Assembly: GCA_029239785.1 (NCBI GenBank)
Contig: JARBUG010000004.1
Span: 57,221 to 121,220 of the forward strand
Length of the DNA: 64,000 bases
Reading direction: 5' to 3'
DNA from: Symbiobacteriaceae bacterium
GTDB lineage: Bacteria; Bacillota; Sulfobacillia; Symbiobacteriales; Symbiobacteriaceae
Positions 1-8,217 of this stretch are shown piece by piece (the first letter of the stretch is position 1; each line of letters opens with the position of its first letter). The notes under the pieces were generated by a model that saw nothing but the letters and a program-made list of their open reading frames with translations, searched no databases and was not told where the DNA came from. A program made the translations under genes and the position numbers.

Positions 1-201
1 GAAGGACCGTTCCGCATCGAACTTGGCAATATGGTTGAAGGCTCGTACAAAGGCTTCTTGTACGGCATCTTCCGCCAGCGCCCTGTCACGCAGGACGCCG
101 TAGGCCGTCCGCAGGGCGAGGTGGACGTGGCGTTCGTAGAGCCGCCGGAAGGCGGCGCCGTCGCCCCGCTGGCACTGGCGGATCAGTTCGGAGTCGTTCA
201 T
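1..201 (-). CDS. ECF-type RNA polymerase sigma factor, N-terminal fragment
   Basis: The 67 visible residues begin MNDSELIRQCQRGDGAAF and continue with RRLYERHVHLALRTAYGV and AEDAVQEAFVRAFNHI, the classic region 2.1-2.2 of ECF (group 4) sigma factors. The gene runs off the left edge, so regions 2.4 and 4 are not visible. Start ATG is preceded by a GGGGGG tract about 12 bases upstream; an ATG 15 bases further up is followed at once by a stop and is excluded. ECF factors direct core RNA polymerase to stress or envelope promoters; the anti-sigma partner, if any, would lie outside the window. Confidence 0.85.
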   Translation of the reverse strand, partial: MNDSELIRQCQRGDGAAFRRLYERHVHLALRTAYGVLRDRALAEDAVQEAFVRAFNHIAKFDAERSF

Positions 202-680
202 GCGGGTGTCATCCCCCCCCTTCACTTTACATACCGCAGATTGGGGGCAACCGTTCTCTGCCAGTGGGGGCGTGGGTGCTCGTCTTTGTTTGCCGCGTTG
301 CGGCGGTCATCATTCATTGGGCGGGAGGGGGGGCCGACGCCGCCGGCCGATCGTGCAGGTTGTTTACGGTCGTCGGGGTTCATCGATGTAAATGGACTGC
401 ATGAGGCTTCTGGGTACGGCGGTTTGGGCTGATTTGTGGATCGAAAACCAAATTTTGGGGCGAAGTACGGGCTGCCGACCGCCTGTCCTGGCGCCTGGCG
501 CAGAATACTTACGACTAGTGGTGCCGGCGGTGGTAAATTATCTGCATGAGTGGGGCGCGCGAAAAGGCGGGCAGGATTTCCTGCTCGCCTTTGGTGTGGC
601 GGGGTCGGCGGCTCAGCCCATACGCATGGCGATGCGGCCGGCAGGCGCCTACCGGTGCCCTTGGCGCCGCCAGAACATCA
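202..680. other. Intergenic stretch between divergent-end genes
   Basis: No convincing gene is seen. It holds the leader of the sigma-factor gene on its left and the 3' hairpin of the M28 peptidase gene on its right. On the minus strand a GAAC at 253-256 followed 16 bases later by CGGTAT is a possible ECF-type promoter, weak by eye. Open frames across the segment have no recognisable protein features. Confidence 0.5.
562..592 (-). terminator. Rho-independent-like hairpin after M28 peptidase
   Basis: On the minus strand GGCGAGCAGGA pairs with TCCTGCCCGCC around an AAA loop and is followed by TTTT. It lies about 90 bases after the stop of the peptidase gene. The T run is short. Confidence 0.55.
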
Positions 681-3011
681 TCAGAAGTGGAAGCGCTTGG
701 TGACGAAGGTGGACTGGTCCATGTCGGTGAAGGGCGAAGGCAGGAAGCCCGCAGGCCGCGGCGTGGTGGGGATCGTCCACGCAAGCGACTGTTCGGTCAC
801 CACCAGTTGAACCGGGCTGCCCGCCGTGACCTGGAGGGTAAGGCGGAGTCCTTCTCTGGGCACCGCCCGGTAGGATGCAAATCCGGAGCCGAGCTTGAGC
901 AGTTGCGGGTCCACCGGGGCGCCCTGAAGGGAGGCGCCCAGCAGGTCGGTATCAGCCCCGGTGTACAGGTAGAAGGCATGGGCCTGCGCAGATGGGATCA
1001 GGCGCAGCGTGACCGTGCGGGTGGCGCCTTCCGTCTGGTCGCGGTCGATGACGGTCGCGGGGGCGGGCAGGTCCAGGGCCGGGGCCGGGCCGGTCAGGGC
1101 CGGGAGCATTCCCCACCCGGGCACATGCCAGACTTCGTCCAGGGTGGAGGCCGTGGCGCCCTGGGGGAAGAACTGCCGGGTCCAGTCATCGAGTTGCTGG
1201 TCGGTGCTGACGAACCGGGCTGCCTTTGCATCGGCGTCGAGCCAGTAGGAGATGTGGTTGTAGCGGGGCTGGTCATCCAATCGGATCAGTGCCGTCGCCA
1301 GCAGGAGGATGGCCGAGACCAGCCCTGCGGCGGGCAGGAGCCACCGCAGCCGCCGCAGGGCCTCATCAAGCAGGAGCGGCTGGAGCGACAGGAAGAGCGC
1401 CAGGAAGAGGGCGGCAACGGGGAGCATGTCCAGGGTCATGGCCATGAAGAGGACGACCAGGATGGGGAGCCACAGGGGCGCCGCAAGCAGGGGCAGGAGC
1501 AGGGACAGGGCGGCGGCCGCGGGGCGCCGGGTGGCGGCCGCAGGGCGCCAGACCTGGAGGGCCAGTCCGGCCAGGCCGAACAGCACCGACCCGTGGAACA
1601 GGTAGCTGGCCCCGGGCAGCAGCTGCCCGGTCACGAGGCCCAGCACCAGCATCCAGAAGAGGCCGCCCCCGGTAAGGTTAGCGCTGGAGAGGCGCTTGCG
1701 GCACCAGACGACCAGCGTCGCGAAGACCGCCACCGCGATGCCGACGAGGGCCCAGGCATAGAGCGGCTGGTCTGGCGTGGAGCCGGCGCCGTTAACCAGC
1801 GGCAGAGGCGCCAGGCGGTGAACGGCCATGATCGCGGCCCAGGCGAGCAGGACCACCAAGACCAGGCCCCCCAGCATGGCCGCGAGCGACCAGAGCAGGC
1901 CCTTCCAGGTGAGCATCTGCCGCCGCAGACCCAGAACGATGACGCCGACGAAGGCGACCAGCGTCAGCAGTGAAAGCGGCAGCACCCACGAGAGCCGGTA
2001 GTGGATGACCCGGCCCAGCAGCGAGAAGTAGACCGCATTCCCCTGGGGCGGGTTGCGCAGGTCGGCGTTGCCCAGGGCCCGGGTCAGGCCGGTGGCATGA
2101 ATGCCGTGGTGCTGGATGGACCGCCGGTCGATGCGGTCGACGGCGTCCGCCTGGCTGTGGTAGGTCTCGAAGCTGCCGATGAAAGCAAAGTCGAAACCGG
2201 GGATGCCGCGGTTGATGGCGATTTCGAGGTCGGTGGAGTTGGGCACGAGGCGCATGAGGTCGGCCAGGAAGGAGGAGGCCAGGGGGCGGTCGCCGTCGGC
2301 CTTGGCCAGTTCGCTCACCAGCCAGCCGTTGTCGCCGCTGCTTCGGAAGAGCCATGATGCGCCGGAGGAGCCGCGGGCTTCAAAGTTGAGGATGACGCCG
2401 ACATCGCTCGCCCAGGGGTGGTGGTCGAAAAACGCCCGGGCGCCTGTCAGCCCGTACTCTTCGCCGTCGGTGAAGAGCAGAATCAGGTCGTTGCTGAGGG
2501 GAGCGCCGGCCAGGATGGCCCGGGCGGTCTCCAGCAGGGTGACGACCGCCGAGCCGTTGTCGGCGGCGCCCGGCCCTGTGGTGACGGAGTCGTAGTGGCT
2601 CATCAGCAGCAGCGCCTTGCCGCCGCCGCCGGCGGTGCCAGGGACCCGGGCCAGGACGTTGGAGGGCTGCGCCCCCATGACGCCGAACGGCAGGAACCCC
2701 AGCCCATCGGCGGTCTGGACTTGCGGGTCAAGGCCGAGGCCTTTTAGTTGATCCAGCAAGTATGCCCGCACCCGGGCGTTCTCGGCCGAGCCGATGGGGT
2801 GCGGCTGCCGGGCGATCTGCTTCAGGTGATCCATGGCCCGGTCGGCGGAGAACTGTGTGGCCGGGGCCGTGGCGGGCACCGGGGCGGGTGGCTGGACCTG
2901 GTAGGCGGAGCCGAAGAAGATTAGTGTCACCAGGGCCAGCCCCAGCCAGAAGGGCCAGGGGCTGGTGGGGCGGGGGAGGCGGCCGGGGCTGTTTTGGGGA
3001 GCAGGTATCAT
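681..3011 (-). CDS. M28 family zinc peptidase with multi-pass membrane C-terminus
   Basis: 776 residues. After an N-terminal membrane anchor (about residues 20-40) lies an M28 aminopeptidase domain: SHYDS (zinc His139), AADNGS (bridging Asp151), TDGEEYG (Glu184/185), NFEARG (Glu211) and a later TYHSQAD with the last His. From about residue 330 there are some eight hydrophobic helices, then a C-terminal extracytoplasmic beta-rich region of about 200 residues. This layout resembles the ER metallopeptidase 1/Fxna-type architecture rather than a secreted aminopeptidase. Probable role: membrane-bound exopeptidase facing outside. ATG start follows AAAGGAA. Monocistronic, followed by its own hairpin. 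Confidence 0.85.
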   Translation of the reverse strand: MIPAPQNSPGRLPRPTSPWPFWLGLALVTLIFFGSAYQVQPPAPVPATAPATQFSADRAMDHLKQIARQPHPIGSAENARVRAYLLDQLKGLGLDPQVQTADGLGFLPFGVMGAQPSNVLARVPGTAGGGGKALLLMSHYDSVTTGPGAADNGSAVVTLLETARAILAGAPLSNDLILLFTDGEEYGLTGARAFFDHHPWASDVGVILNFEARGSSGASWLFRSSGDNGWLVSELAKADGDRPLASSFLADLMRLVPNSTDLEIAINRGIPGFDFAFIGSFETYHSQADAVDRIDRRSIQHHGIHATGLTRALGNADLRNPPQGNAVYFSLLGRVIHYRLSWVLPLSLLTLVAFVGVIVLGLRRQMLTWKGLLWSLAAMLGGLVLVVLLAWAAIMAVHRLAPLPLVNGAGSTPDQPLYAWALVGIAVAVFATLVVWCRKRLSSANLTGGGLFWMLVLGLVTGQLLPGASYLFHGSVLFGLAGLALQVWRPAAATRRPAAAALSLLLPLLAAPLWLPILVVLFMAMTLDMLPVAALFLALFLSLQPLLLDEALRRLRWLLPAAGLVSAILLLATALIRLDDQPRYNHISYWLDADAKAARFVSTDQQLDDWTRQFFPQGATASTLDEVWHVPGWGMLPALTGPAPALDLPAPATVIDRDQTEGATRTVTLRLIPSAQAHAFYLYTGADTDLLGASLQGAPVDPQLLKLGSGFASYRAVPREGLRLTLQVTAGSPVQLVVTEQSLAWTIPTTPRPAGFLPSPFTDMDQSTFVTKRFHF

Positions 3012-3123
3012 GTCGGTGGTCAGTTCCTTTCTGGATGTGGGCTTTCGTTATCGATTCTAGGCCGACGGGCGGCGCCCGGGCAGTGCCGGGCGCCGGGTGC
3101 CGTTCGTCATATCCGGCGCATGA

Positions 3124-3157
3124 AAAAAACCGTCCGCAGCAGTTGCGGACGGTTTTT
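3124..3157 (-). terminator. Bidirectional terminator after two-component operon
   Basis: AAAACCGTCCGCA and TGCGGACGGTTTT form a perfect stem with A and T runs on each side. It sits 23 bases after the response-regulator stop and before the promoter region of the M28 peptidase gene. Confidence 0.9.
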
Positions 3158-3180
3158 GGCCAATTGGCATGTGCCATTCG

Positions 3181-3864
3181 TCACCGGAGGATGGACTGGC
3201 GGAGGGCGACGGCCACCGCCTGGGCCCGGTCACGGGCGCCGAGCTTGAGGCAGAGCAGCGAGACGTAGTTCTTGACCGTGCCTTCGCTCAGGAAGAGCCT
3301 GGCGCCGATCTCTTTGTTGGAGAGGCCGTCTGCCAGGGCGGCCAGGATCTCCAGTTCCCTGGGGGTCAGGTCGACCTCCGACTTGGGGGCGGGCGGGGCT
3401 GGCGGGGCGGGTGGGGCCGGCTGGGCCGGCTGCTGGCGGGCGAGGCGGCTGTAATCGGCCACCAGCCGTGCCGCGATGGCCGGCGGAATCAGGGCGCCGC
3501 CCTCGGTGACGACCCGGATGGCCCGGATCAACTCATCTGTCGGCATATCCTTCAATAAGTACCCGGCCGCACCGGCGGCGATGGCGTCGAAGATGCTGGC
3601 GTCATCGGAGAAGGTGGTCAGCATGATGATGTGGGTGCCGGGCAGTTCGGCCTTGATCTGGCGGGTGGCTGCGACCCCGTCGGTGCCGGGCATGCGGATA
3701 TCCATCAGGACGACATCGGGCCGCTCCCGACGGACCAGGTCGAGCCCCGCCCGGCCATCGCCGGCGGTGCCGGCCACGGTCAGGTCGGGCTCCAGCTCCA
3801 GGAGCCGCCGCAGGGCTTCGCGGAACATGGTGGTATCGTCAATAATCGCAACCCTGATGCTCAT
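3181..3864 (-). CDS. NarL/FixJ-family response regulator
   Basis: 227 residues: receiver domain with acidic pair Asp9/Asp10, phosphoacceptor Asp55 in VVLMDIRMPG, Lys105 in LLKDMP; then a Pro/Ala linker (PPAPPAPPAP) and a LuxR-type helix-turn-helix (LTPRELEILAALADGLSNKEI). All receiver residues are present, so it should be phosphorylated by the kinase encoded just upstream. Its ATG overlaps the kinase stop by four bases (ATGA), indicating translational coupling. Target genes cannot be deduced. Confidence 0.95.
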   Translation of the reverse strand: MSIRVAIIDDTTMFREALRRLLELEPDLTVAGTAGDGRAGLDLVRRERPDVVLMDIRMPGTDGVAATRQIKAELPGTHIIMLTTFSDDASIFDAIAAGAAGYLLKDMPTDELIRAIRVVTEGGALIPPAIAARLVADYSRLARQQPAQPAPPAPPAPPAPKSEVDLTPRELEILAALADGLSNKEIGARLFLSEGTVKNYVSLLCLKLGARDRAQAVAVALRQSILR

Positions 3865-5060
3865 GCCTTCACCTCCAGGGGGAGTGAGAGTTGGAGCAGG
3901 AAGCCGCCGTCCGGCGCCGGCCCGGCCTGCACCTGGCCGCCCAGCACGGCGGCCCGCTCTCGGATGCCCACGATGCCGAGCCCCTGACCGGCCTCGTTCG
4001 GCGCCGCCGTCCCATCATCAACGATGCGGAGCAGCACTTGAGCCGGGCGGTAGTCGAGATGGACCACCACCGAGGAAGCGTGGCCGTGCCGGATGGCGTT
4101 GCTGACGCCTTCCTGGACGGCCCGGAACAGGCAGAGGTCGTGGCTGGCCGGCAGTGCGAGCGGTGTACCGCTGACTGTTAAATCGATGCTGATGGCGGTG
4201 CGCTGCCGGAGGTGTGCCACCAGTTCGGTCAACCCTTGCAGTCCTTGCCGCTCATCTGCCTCCAGGGGGCGGAGGGCGTGGACGGCCCGGCGCACCTCCT
4301 CCAGGCTCTCCCGCACCTGCTGTTTGAGCAGGGCCGCCGTTTGGGCTGCCTCGGCCGGGCTGCGCCCCTGGAGCTTCTCCAGCAGTTCGGCCTGCATGAG
4401 GATGGAGGTGAAGCCGTGGGCGATGGAGTCGTGGACCTCGCGGGCCAGCCGGTTCCGCTCCCGCAGGACCGCGGCGGCCTCCACCTGGGTGGCGTACTCC
4501 TGCAACTGCCGGTGCGCCAGGGCCAGTTCGGCGTGGGCCTGCGTGGCCCGCACCTGCGCTTCGGAGAGCCGGGTCGCCATGTAGACGACCAGGTAGAAGA
4601 ACAGGATGGCGGGCATGGTGACGAAGAGCCAGGCGGAGAGGTTCAGGCTCCACGCCCCGTCGGCGGCGATGAGCGGGCCGGCGACCAGGGTCAGAATCAT
4701 GGGCAGGATGTGCAGCAGGCCCCGGAAGTAGGGCCAGCCGATCATGGCTGCATCGGCCACGAGGATCAGTTCCGTGAAGGTGCCGGTCTGCCCCGCCGGG
4801 GACGGGGGATAGACGGCGTACCAGAGGGCGAAGTCGACATAGACCCAGAGGGTGCGCTGCCAGACCGGCAGTTGCCGGCCCCGGGCGCTGCTGCGCAGCA
4901 GCATGGAGAGGATGACGTAGAAGCCGGCGATTCCCACCCCCCAGAGGAGCCCGGAGGGCAGGGCGTGGCGGCCCATCACCAGGTAGACGACGTGGGAGAG
5001 GGTCAGGAAGCAGAGCAGGGGATACCGCAGGGTGCGGTTTAGCTGCGCGTAGTTTGGCAT
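3861..5060 (-). CDS. Sensor histidine kinase, DesK/LiaS type (HisKA_3)
   Basis: 399 residues with about six N-terminal membrane helices (to residue ~165), a short coiled coil, the HisKA_3 phosphoacceptor box LAREVHDSIAHGFTS (His210) and a C-terminal HATPase domain (VSNAIRHGHAS N-box, DDGTAAPNEAGQGLGIVGIRERA G-boxes). No extracellular sensing domain is visible, so the signal is probably sensed by the membrane part. Start ATG follows AGGAGGTCTCC. First gene of a two-gene operon with the regulator. Confidence 0.93.
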   Translation of the reverse strand: MPNYAQLNRTLRYPLLCFLTLSHVVYLVMGRHALPSGLLWGVGIAGFYVILSMLLRSSARGRQLPVWQRTLWVYVDFALWYAVYPPSPAGQTGTFTELILVADAAMIGWPYFRGLLHILPMILTLVAGPLIAADGAWSLNLSAWLFVTMPAILFFYLVVYMATRLSEAQVRATQAHAELALAHRQLQEYATQVEAAAVLRERNRLAREVHDSIAHGFTSILMQAELLEKLQGRSPAEAAQTAALLKQQVRESLEEVRRAVHALRPLEADERQGLQGLTELVAHLRQRTAISIDLTVSGTPLALPASHDLCLFRAVQEGVSNAIRHGHASSVVVHLDYRPAQVLLRIVDDGTAAPNEAGQGLGIVGIRERAAVLGGQVQAGPAPDGGFLLQLSLPLEVKA

Positions 5061-5162
5061 GGAGACCTCCTGGGGGGCGGGCGACAGCGTGACGCTCCAG
5101 AGTTACCCCAATCGGCTGCGAATTCCTGCCTGTTGGCGCAACGGAAAAGGCGACTTAACTCC

Positions 5163-6173
5163 TCACCGGGTCAGGGCCAGCGCCCGGAGAGCCGCCGCCC
5201 GCACGCCCGGGTCGATGTCCAGCATGGTGCGCGCCAGGATCGGGCCGGCCATGGGGCTGGCGACCTCCGCCAGGGCCGCAGCCGCCGTGGCCCGCACGCT
5301 GGGGGAAGGGTCGGCCTGGGCCGCCATCATCACCGCCTGCTGGGCCATCGGGTTGTTGATGCGGGCCAGCACCGCCAGCACCCGTGACCGGATGGCGAGG
5401 CTCGGGTCGTTCACCCGGCTCAGCAGCTGCGGCAGAATGGCCGTCCCCATGGCGGCGAAGCGCTCTACGACGCCCGGGTCGTCGGAGAGGAGGCCGACCA
5501 GGGCGGGGGTGAGTTCGAAGGGAGGGCGCCCGATGATACGGGGAGTCTGGACGGGCGGCAGCCTGAGCGCCTCGGCGCAGGGCACCGGCAGGCTGCTGGC
5601 CCGGGCCGTGGCGCACTGCTGGCTCGTGATGTTGGGCGGGTCGACGGTGATGTTCGGCGAGTCGAAGTACATAATGTTGTCCGTTTGGGTATTCGGCACG
5701 TGGCCCAGGCCCAGGATGTGCCCGATTTCGTGGGCGAAGGTGTAGGGGCCGGCTGCATCAGAGACGACCAGCCCGGGGGCGTTGTTGGCGAAGTTAGGGC
5801 GCCCGATGCCGTTGTAGCCGCTGCCCAGGGTGCGCACGTAGTAGGCGAATACAGTGGGGAAAGGCGACGGCGTTTCGCCCCGGCCGCAAGTCGGGCCCAT
5901 GGCCAGCAGGCGCCGGGCGTCGTCGGAGACGGCGGTGGTCGTCCATCCTGTCAGGTCGAGGAGGGTGTTGTCACGGACCGGGAGGAACCCGCCCTGGTGC
6001 AGGTTGATGCCTGCGCAGGCGAAGATCTGCCTGGCCCGGGCTAGGTCGTCGCCGAACCGGGTGAAGGTGCCGGCCGACCCTGCCACGGAGATGGCGCAGA
6101 CGTTGAGGCAGCGGGGCTGCCTCAACAGTCTGATGATGTCCGGGTCCAGGAATCGAATCGCGCCTAGTTGCAC
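5163..6173 (-). CDS. Zincin metalloprotease domain fused to HEAT repeats
   Basis: 336 residues. HEIGHILGLGH (His148, Glu149, His152, His158) is the extended metzincin-type zinc motif HExxHxxGxxH, and NIMYF (Met168) ten residues later is a plausible Met-turn. From about residue 225 to the end are short Ala/Leu/Arg-rich helical units typical of HEAT/PBS-lyase repeats (for example DPSPSVRATAAAALAEV and DIDPGVRAAALRALA). No signal peptide is visible, although the N-domain has several Cys. GTG start follows GGGAGG by nine bases. Role unknown: a protease with a protein-binding module. Monocistronic. Confidence 0.75.
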   Translation of the reverse strand: MQLGAIRFLDPDIIRLLRQPRCLNVCAISVAGSAGTFTRFGDDLARARQIFACAGINLHQGGFLPVRDNTLLDLTGWTTTAVSDDARRLLAMGPTCGRGETPSPFPTVFAYYVRTLGSGYNGIGRPNFANNAPGLVVSDAAGPYTFAHEIGHILGLGHVPNTQTDNIMYFDSPNITVDPPNITSQQCATARASSLPVPCAEALRLPPVQTPRIIGRPPFELTPALVGLLSDDPGVVERFAAMGTAILPQLLSRVNDPSLAIRSRVLAVLARINNPMAQQAVMMAAQADPSPSVRATAAAALAEVASPMAGPILARTMLDIDPGVRAAALRALALTR

Positions 6174-6342
6174 AGGTGCGGCCTCCCTGCGGGGCTGGTG
6201 ATGTAGTCCAGCCTATGCGGGATGAGCTGGGCTTGTAATGGCAGAGCGTGCCCGCCTTTGGCGTTGAGCCCGCTTCAGGTTGGATTCAGCGGCGGTTGAT
6301 AGTGTGACGGTGAGCGGCAAAAGGAAGTAGGCGCATACGCAC

Positions 6343-6565
6343 ATGAAATTCGTCGTGATTATCCCTGCCTATAAGTCCGAAGAGCGACTGCTTGAGCTGG
6401 TCTGCGAACTGAGAACGACCTTGCCGGACACCCCTGTCGTGGTGATCGATGATGGGAGCGGCTCTTCCTATGCAAGGCTGCTACGTCTGCCGGCACGGGC
6501 AGAACTGCGGGAAGGGCGCTGCGCTGAAGGCGGGCCTGCGCTATGCGAGCCAGCAGTTGGGCTGA
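6343..6565 (+). pseudogene. Family 2 glycosyltransferase remnant, frameshifted
   Basis: The first frame starts MKFVVIIPAYKSEERLLELV and reaches VVVIDDGSG, the GT-A nucleotide-sugar binding signature. The expected continuation RHGQNCGKGAALKAGLRYA is present about 60 bases later but in another frame, and ends at TGA 6563-6565. Linker length between the two blocks is also shorter than usual, so a deletion plus frameshift is likely. No acceptor-binding or membrane part follows. A short in-frame product is possible but would lack the catalytic centre. Confidence 0.7.
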
Positions 6566-6752
6566 CCGGGGTGTGGTAGTGCCCCGCAGCCGGGGGGCGC
6601 ACAACCTTTACAATGCGGGGATTGCGACCCTGACGGTGGCGAGCTTTCTGCAAGGTGTGCTTTGAGATTGCTGGTACCGCATCGAATTATCCGGGGGTTA
6701 TGCGTCTGTTGGGAGCAGGGCTTGTGGTTGCAGCGGCGTTGGTCAAAAAGAA

Positions 6753-6785
6753 AGACGGGCTTCGCGGCTGACGCGGAGCCCGTCT
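6753..6785 (-). terminator. Terminator after 5'-nucleotidase family gene
   Basis: On the minus strand AGACGGGCTCCGCG pairs with CGCGAAGCCCGTCT around a TCAGC loop and runs into TTCTTTTT. It lies 15 bases after the stop of the gene at 6800. Confidence 0.9.
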
Positions 6786-6799
6786 CTTTTATGAAGTGG

Positions 6800-8197
6800 T
6801 TACGCTCCTTCACGCAGGGCCGTTTCCAGCACTTCGCGCATTAGCTCCGGCATGAACCGGTGAGCGATGGTGACGTCAGCGAAGGACGGATAACCGGCCT
6901 CTGCAAAGCCCATGAGGGAGGGGCCGCCCGCGGTGTAGACGCGGTCCGGGTCGACGGGCTCGCCGTTGATGCGCAGGTCCAGTACCCGGCCGGCGTCGAC
7001 CCGGTAGGTCAGGCCAACTGTGAAGACACGCCCGATGGGAATGCCGTAGGGGCGCTGTCCGCCGGCGCCCGACCTTCCGCCGTAGATCGCCGGGTCTTGC
7101 GACTGCTCCAGAATTGTCTGCAGCGTCCTCCCCGTCAACTCAAGCCGGGCCACGACGAAGAAGGCCGGCATGGCTTCCAGCAAGTGACGGCGCAGGAGCG
7201 GACCCGCCGGAAGGCCTTGCACGGCCCCCGCCCCGACCATGAAGCCGATTTCGGCGCCCGCCCGCCGCCTGGCGGCTTCTGCCGCCAGCGTGCAGAGCGG
7301 CGATTCGCCCAGGCCATCGTGGGGAAGGGGCGTCGGGAGGGTGGTGATCAGGCCGTCCATCTCGGCCTCGGCAGCCCGGGTCATCTCGTCGATGACGTGC
7401 AGGGCTGCGGGGTCCGGTATGACCCGGTCCGGGTCGACCGGGACCAGGCGCCCCTGGCAGGTGGAGATTCGCGCCGACTCCAGGTCGACGGTCAGGTCCA
7501 GCACGCCCACGTACTCGCCCAGACCGCCGGCCTGAGCGATGGGCACGCCGTTTACGGTAACAGGTTCCGGGACCACCGTGTGGCTGTGCCCCCCGACGAC
7601 CAGGTCGACCCCAAGCCCTAACTCGGCTAGTTCCTGGTCCGGGCCGTGGCCCAGGTGGCTGAGCAGCAGCACCAGATCGGCACCTGCCGCCCGTACCTCA
7701 GCAGCGCTGCGGCGAATCTCGTCATACGGATGCAACCCACCGATCCCGAGGTAGCTGTAAGTGACCGTGTAGGGGTCGGTGGCGCCCACGATCCCCAGCT
7801 TCAGCGGCCCCACGGGGAGGATGGTCCAGTCACGGAGCCCGGGCAGCTGCCGGCCCTCCAGGTCGCGCAGGTTGGCGCAGAGCCAGGGGAAGGGCGACCG
7901 GGCGGCCAGGGCCGTCATGGTGTCACGGTGGGTCCGCATGATTTCGTTGTTGCCCGGGGTCATGGCGCTGCAGCCCAGTGCCGCCAGGAGCCGGGTCGTC
8001 ACTTCGCCGCGGGTGCCGTAACAGACGGGGTTGCTCATTTCGCTGAAGTCGCCGGCGTCGAGGTAGAGGGCGTGGCGCCCAGCCGCCTCGGCCCGGGCCA
8101 GTTCGGACCGGACCACCGCCGCGGTGTACGGCCAGCGTTCCAGTTGGCAGTGCAGGTCGTTGGTATGTACAAGGGTGACTTGGATGATTTGGCTCAA
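6800..8197 (-). CDS. 5'-nucleotidase/UshA-family metallophosphoesterase, cytosolic
   Basis: 465 residues. Calcineurin-like phosphoesterase motifs are in order: HTNDLH (residues 11-16), DAGD, GNNE (usual GNHE with His replaced by Asn), SHLGHGPD and GGHSHT. The C-terminal half matches the 5_nucleotid_C substrate domain. No signal peptide is seen, unlike UshA; B. subtilis YunD is a comparable cytoplasmic relative. Likely hydrolyses nucleotides or nucleotide-like phosphoesters. The GNNE variant could alter activity, since the His normally stabilises the transition state. TTG start follows GGAGGCGATACTT. Lies 20 bases after pepF in the same direction, so probably co-transcribed with it. Confidence 0.85.
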   Translation of the reverse strand: MSQIIQVTLVHTNDLHCQLERWPYTAAVVRSELARAEAAGRHALYLDAGDFSEMSNPVCYGTRGEVTTRLLAALGCSAMTPGNNEIMRTHRDTMTALAARSPFPWLCANLRDLEGRQLPGLRDWTILPVGPLKLGIVGATDPYTVTYSYLGIGGLHPYDEIRRSAAEVRAAGADLVLLLSHLGHGPDQELAELGLGVDLVVGGHSHTVVPEPVTVNGVPIAQAGGLGEYVGVLDLTVDLESARISTCQGRLVPVDPDRVIPDPAALHVIDEMTRAAEAEMDGLITTLPTPLPHDGLGESPLCTLAAEAARRRAGAEIGFMVGAGAVQGLPAGPLLRRHLLEAMPAFFVVARLELTGRTLQTILEQSQDPAIYGGRSGAGGQRPYGIPIGRVFTVGLTYRVDAGRVLDLRINGEPVDPDRVYTAGGPSLMGFAEAGYPSFADVTIAHRFMPELMREVLETALREGA

Positions 8198-8217
8198 AAG
8201 TATCGCCTCCGGGCGAG

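Noticed and set aside
546..1973. 475-residue plus-strand open frame opposite the M28 peptidase
   Set aside because: Low-complexity Gly/Gln/Arg-rich translation, typical of an antisense frame in high-GC DNA; the minus strand has the real motifs.
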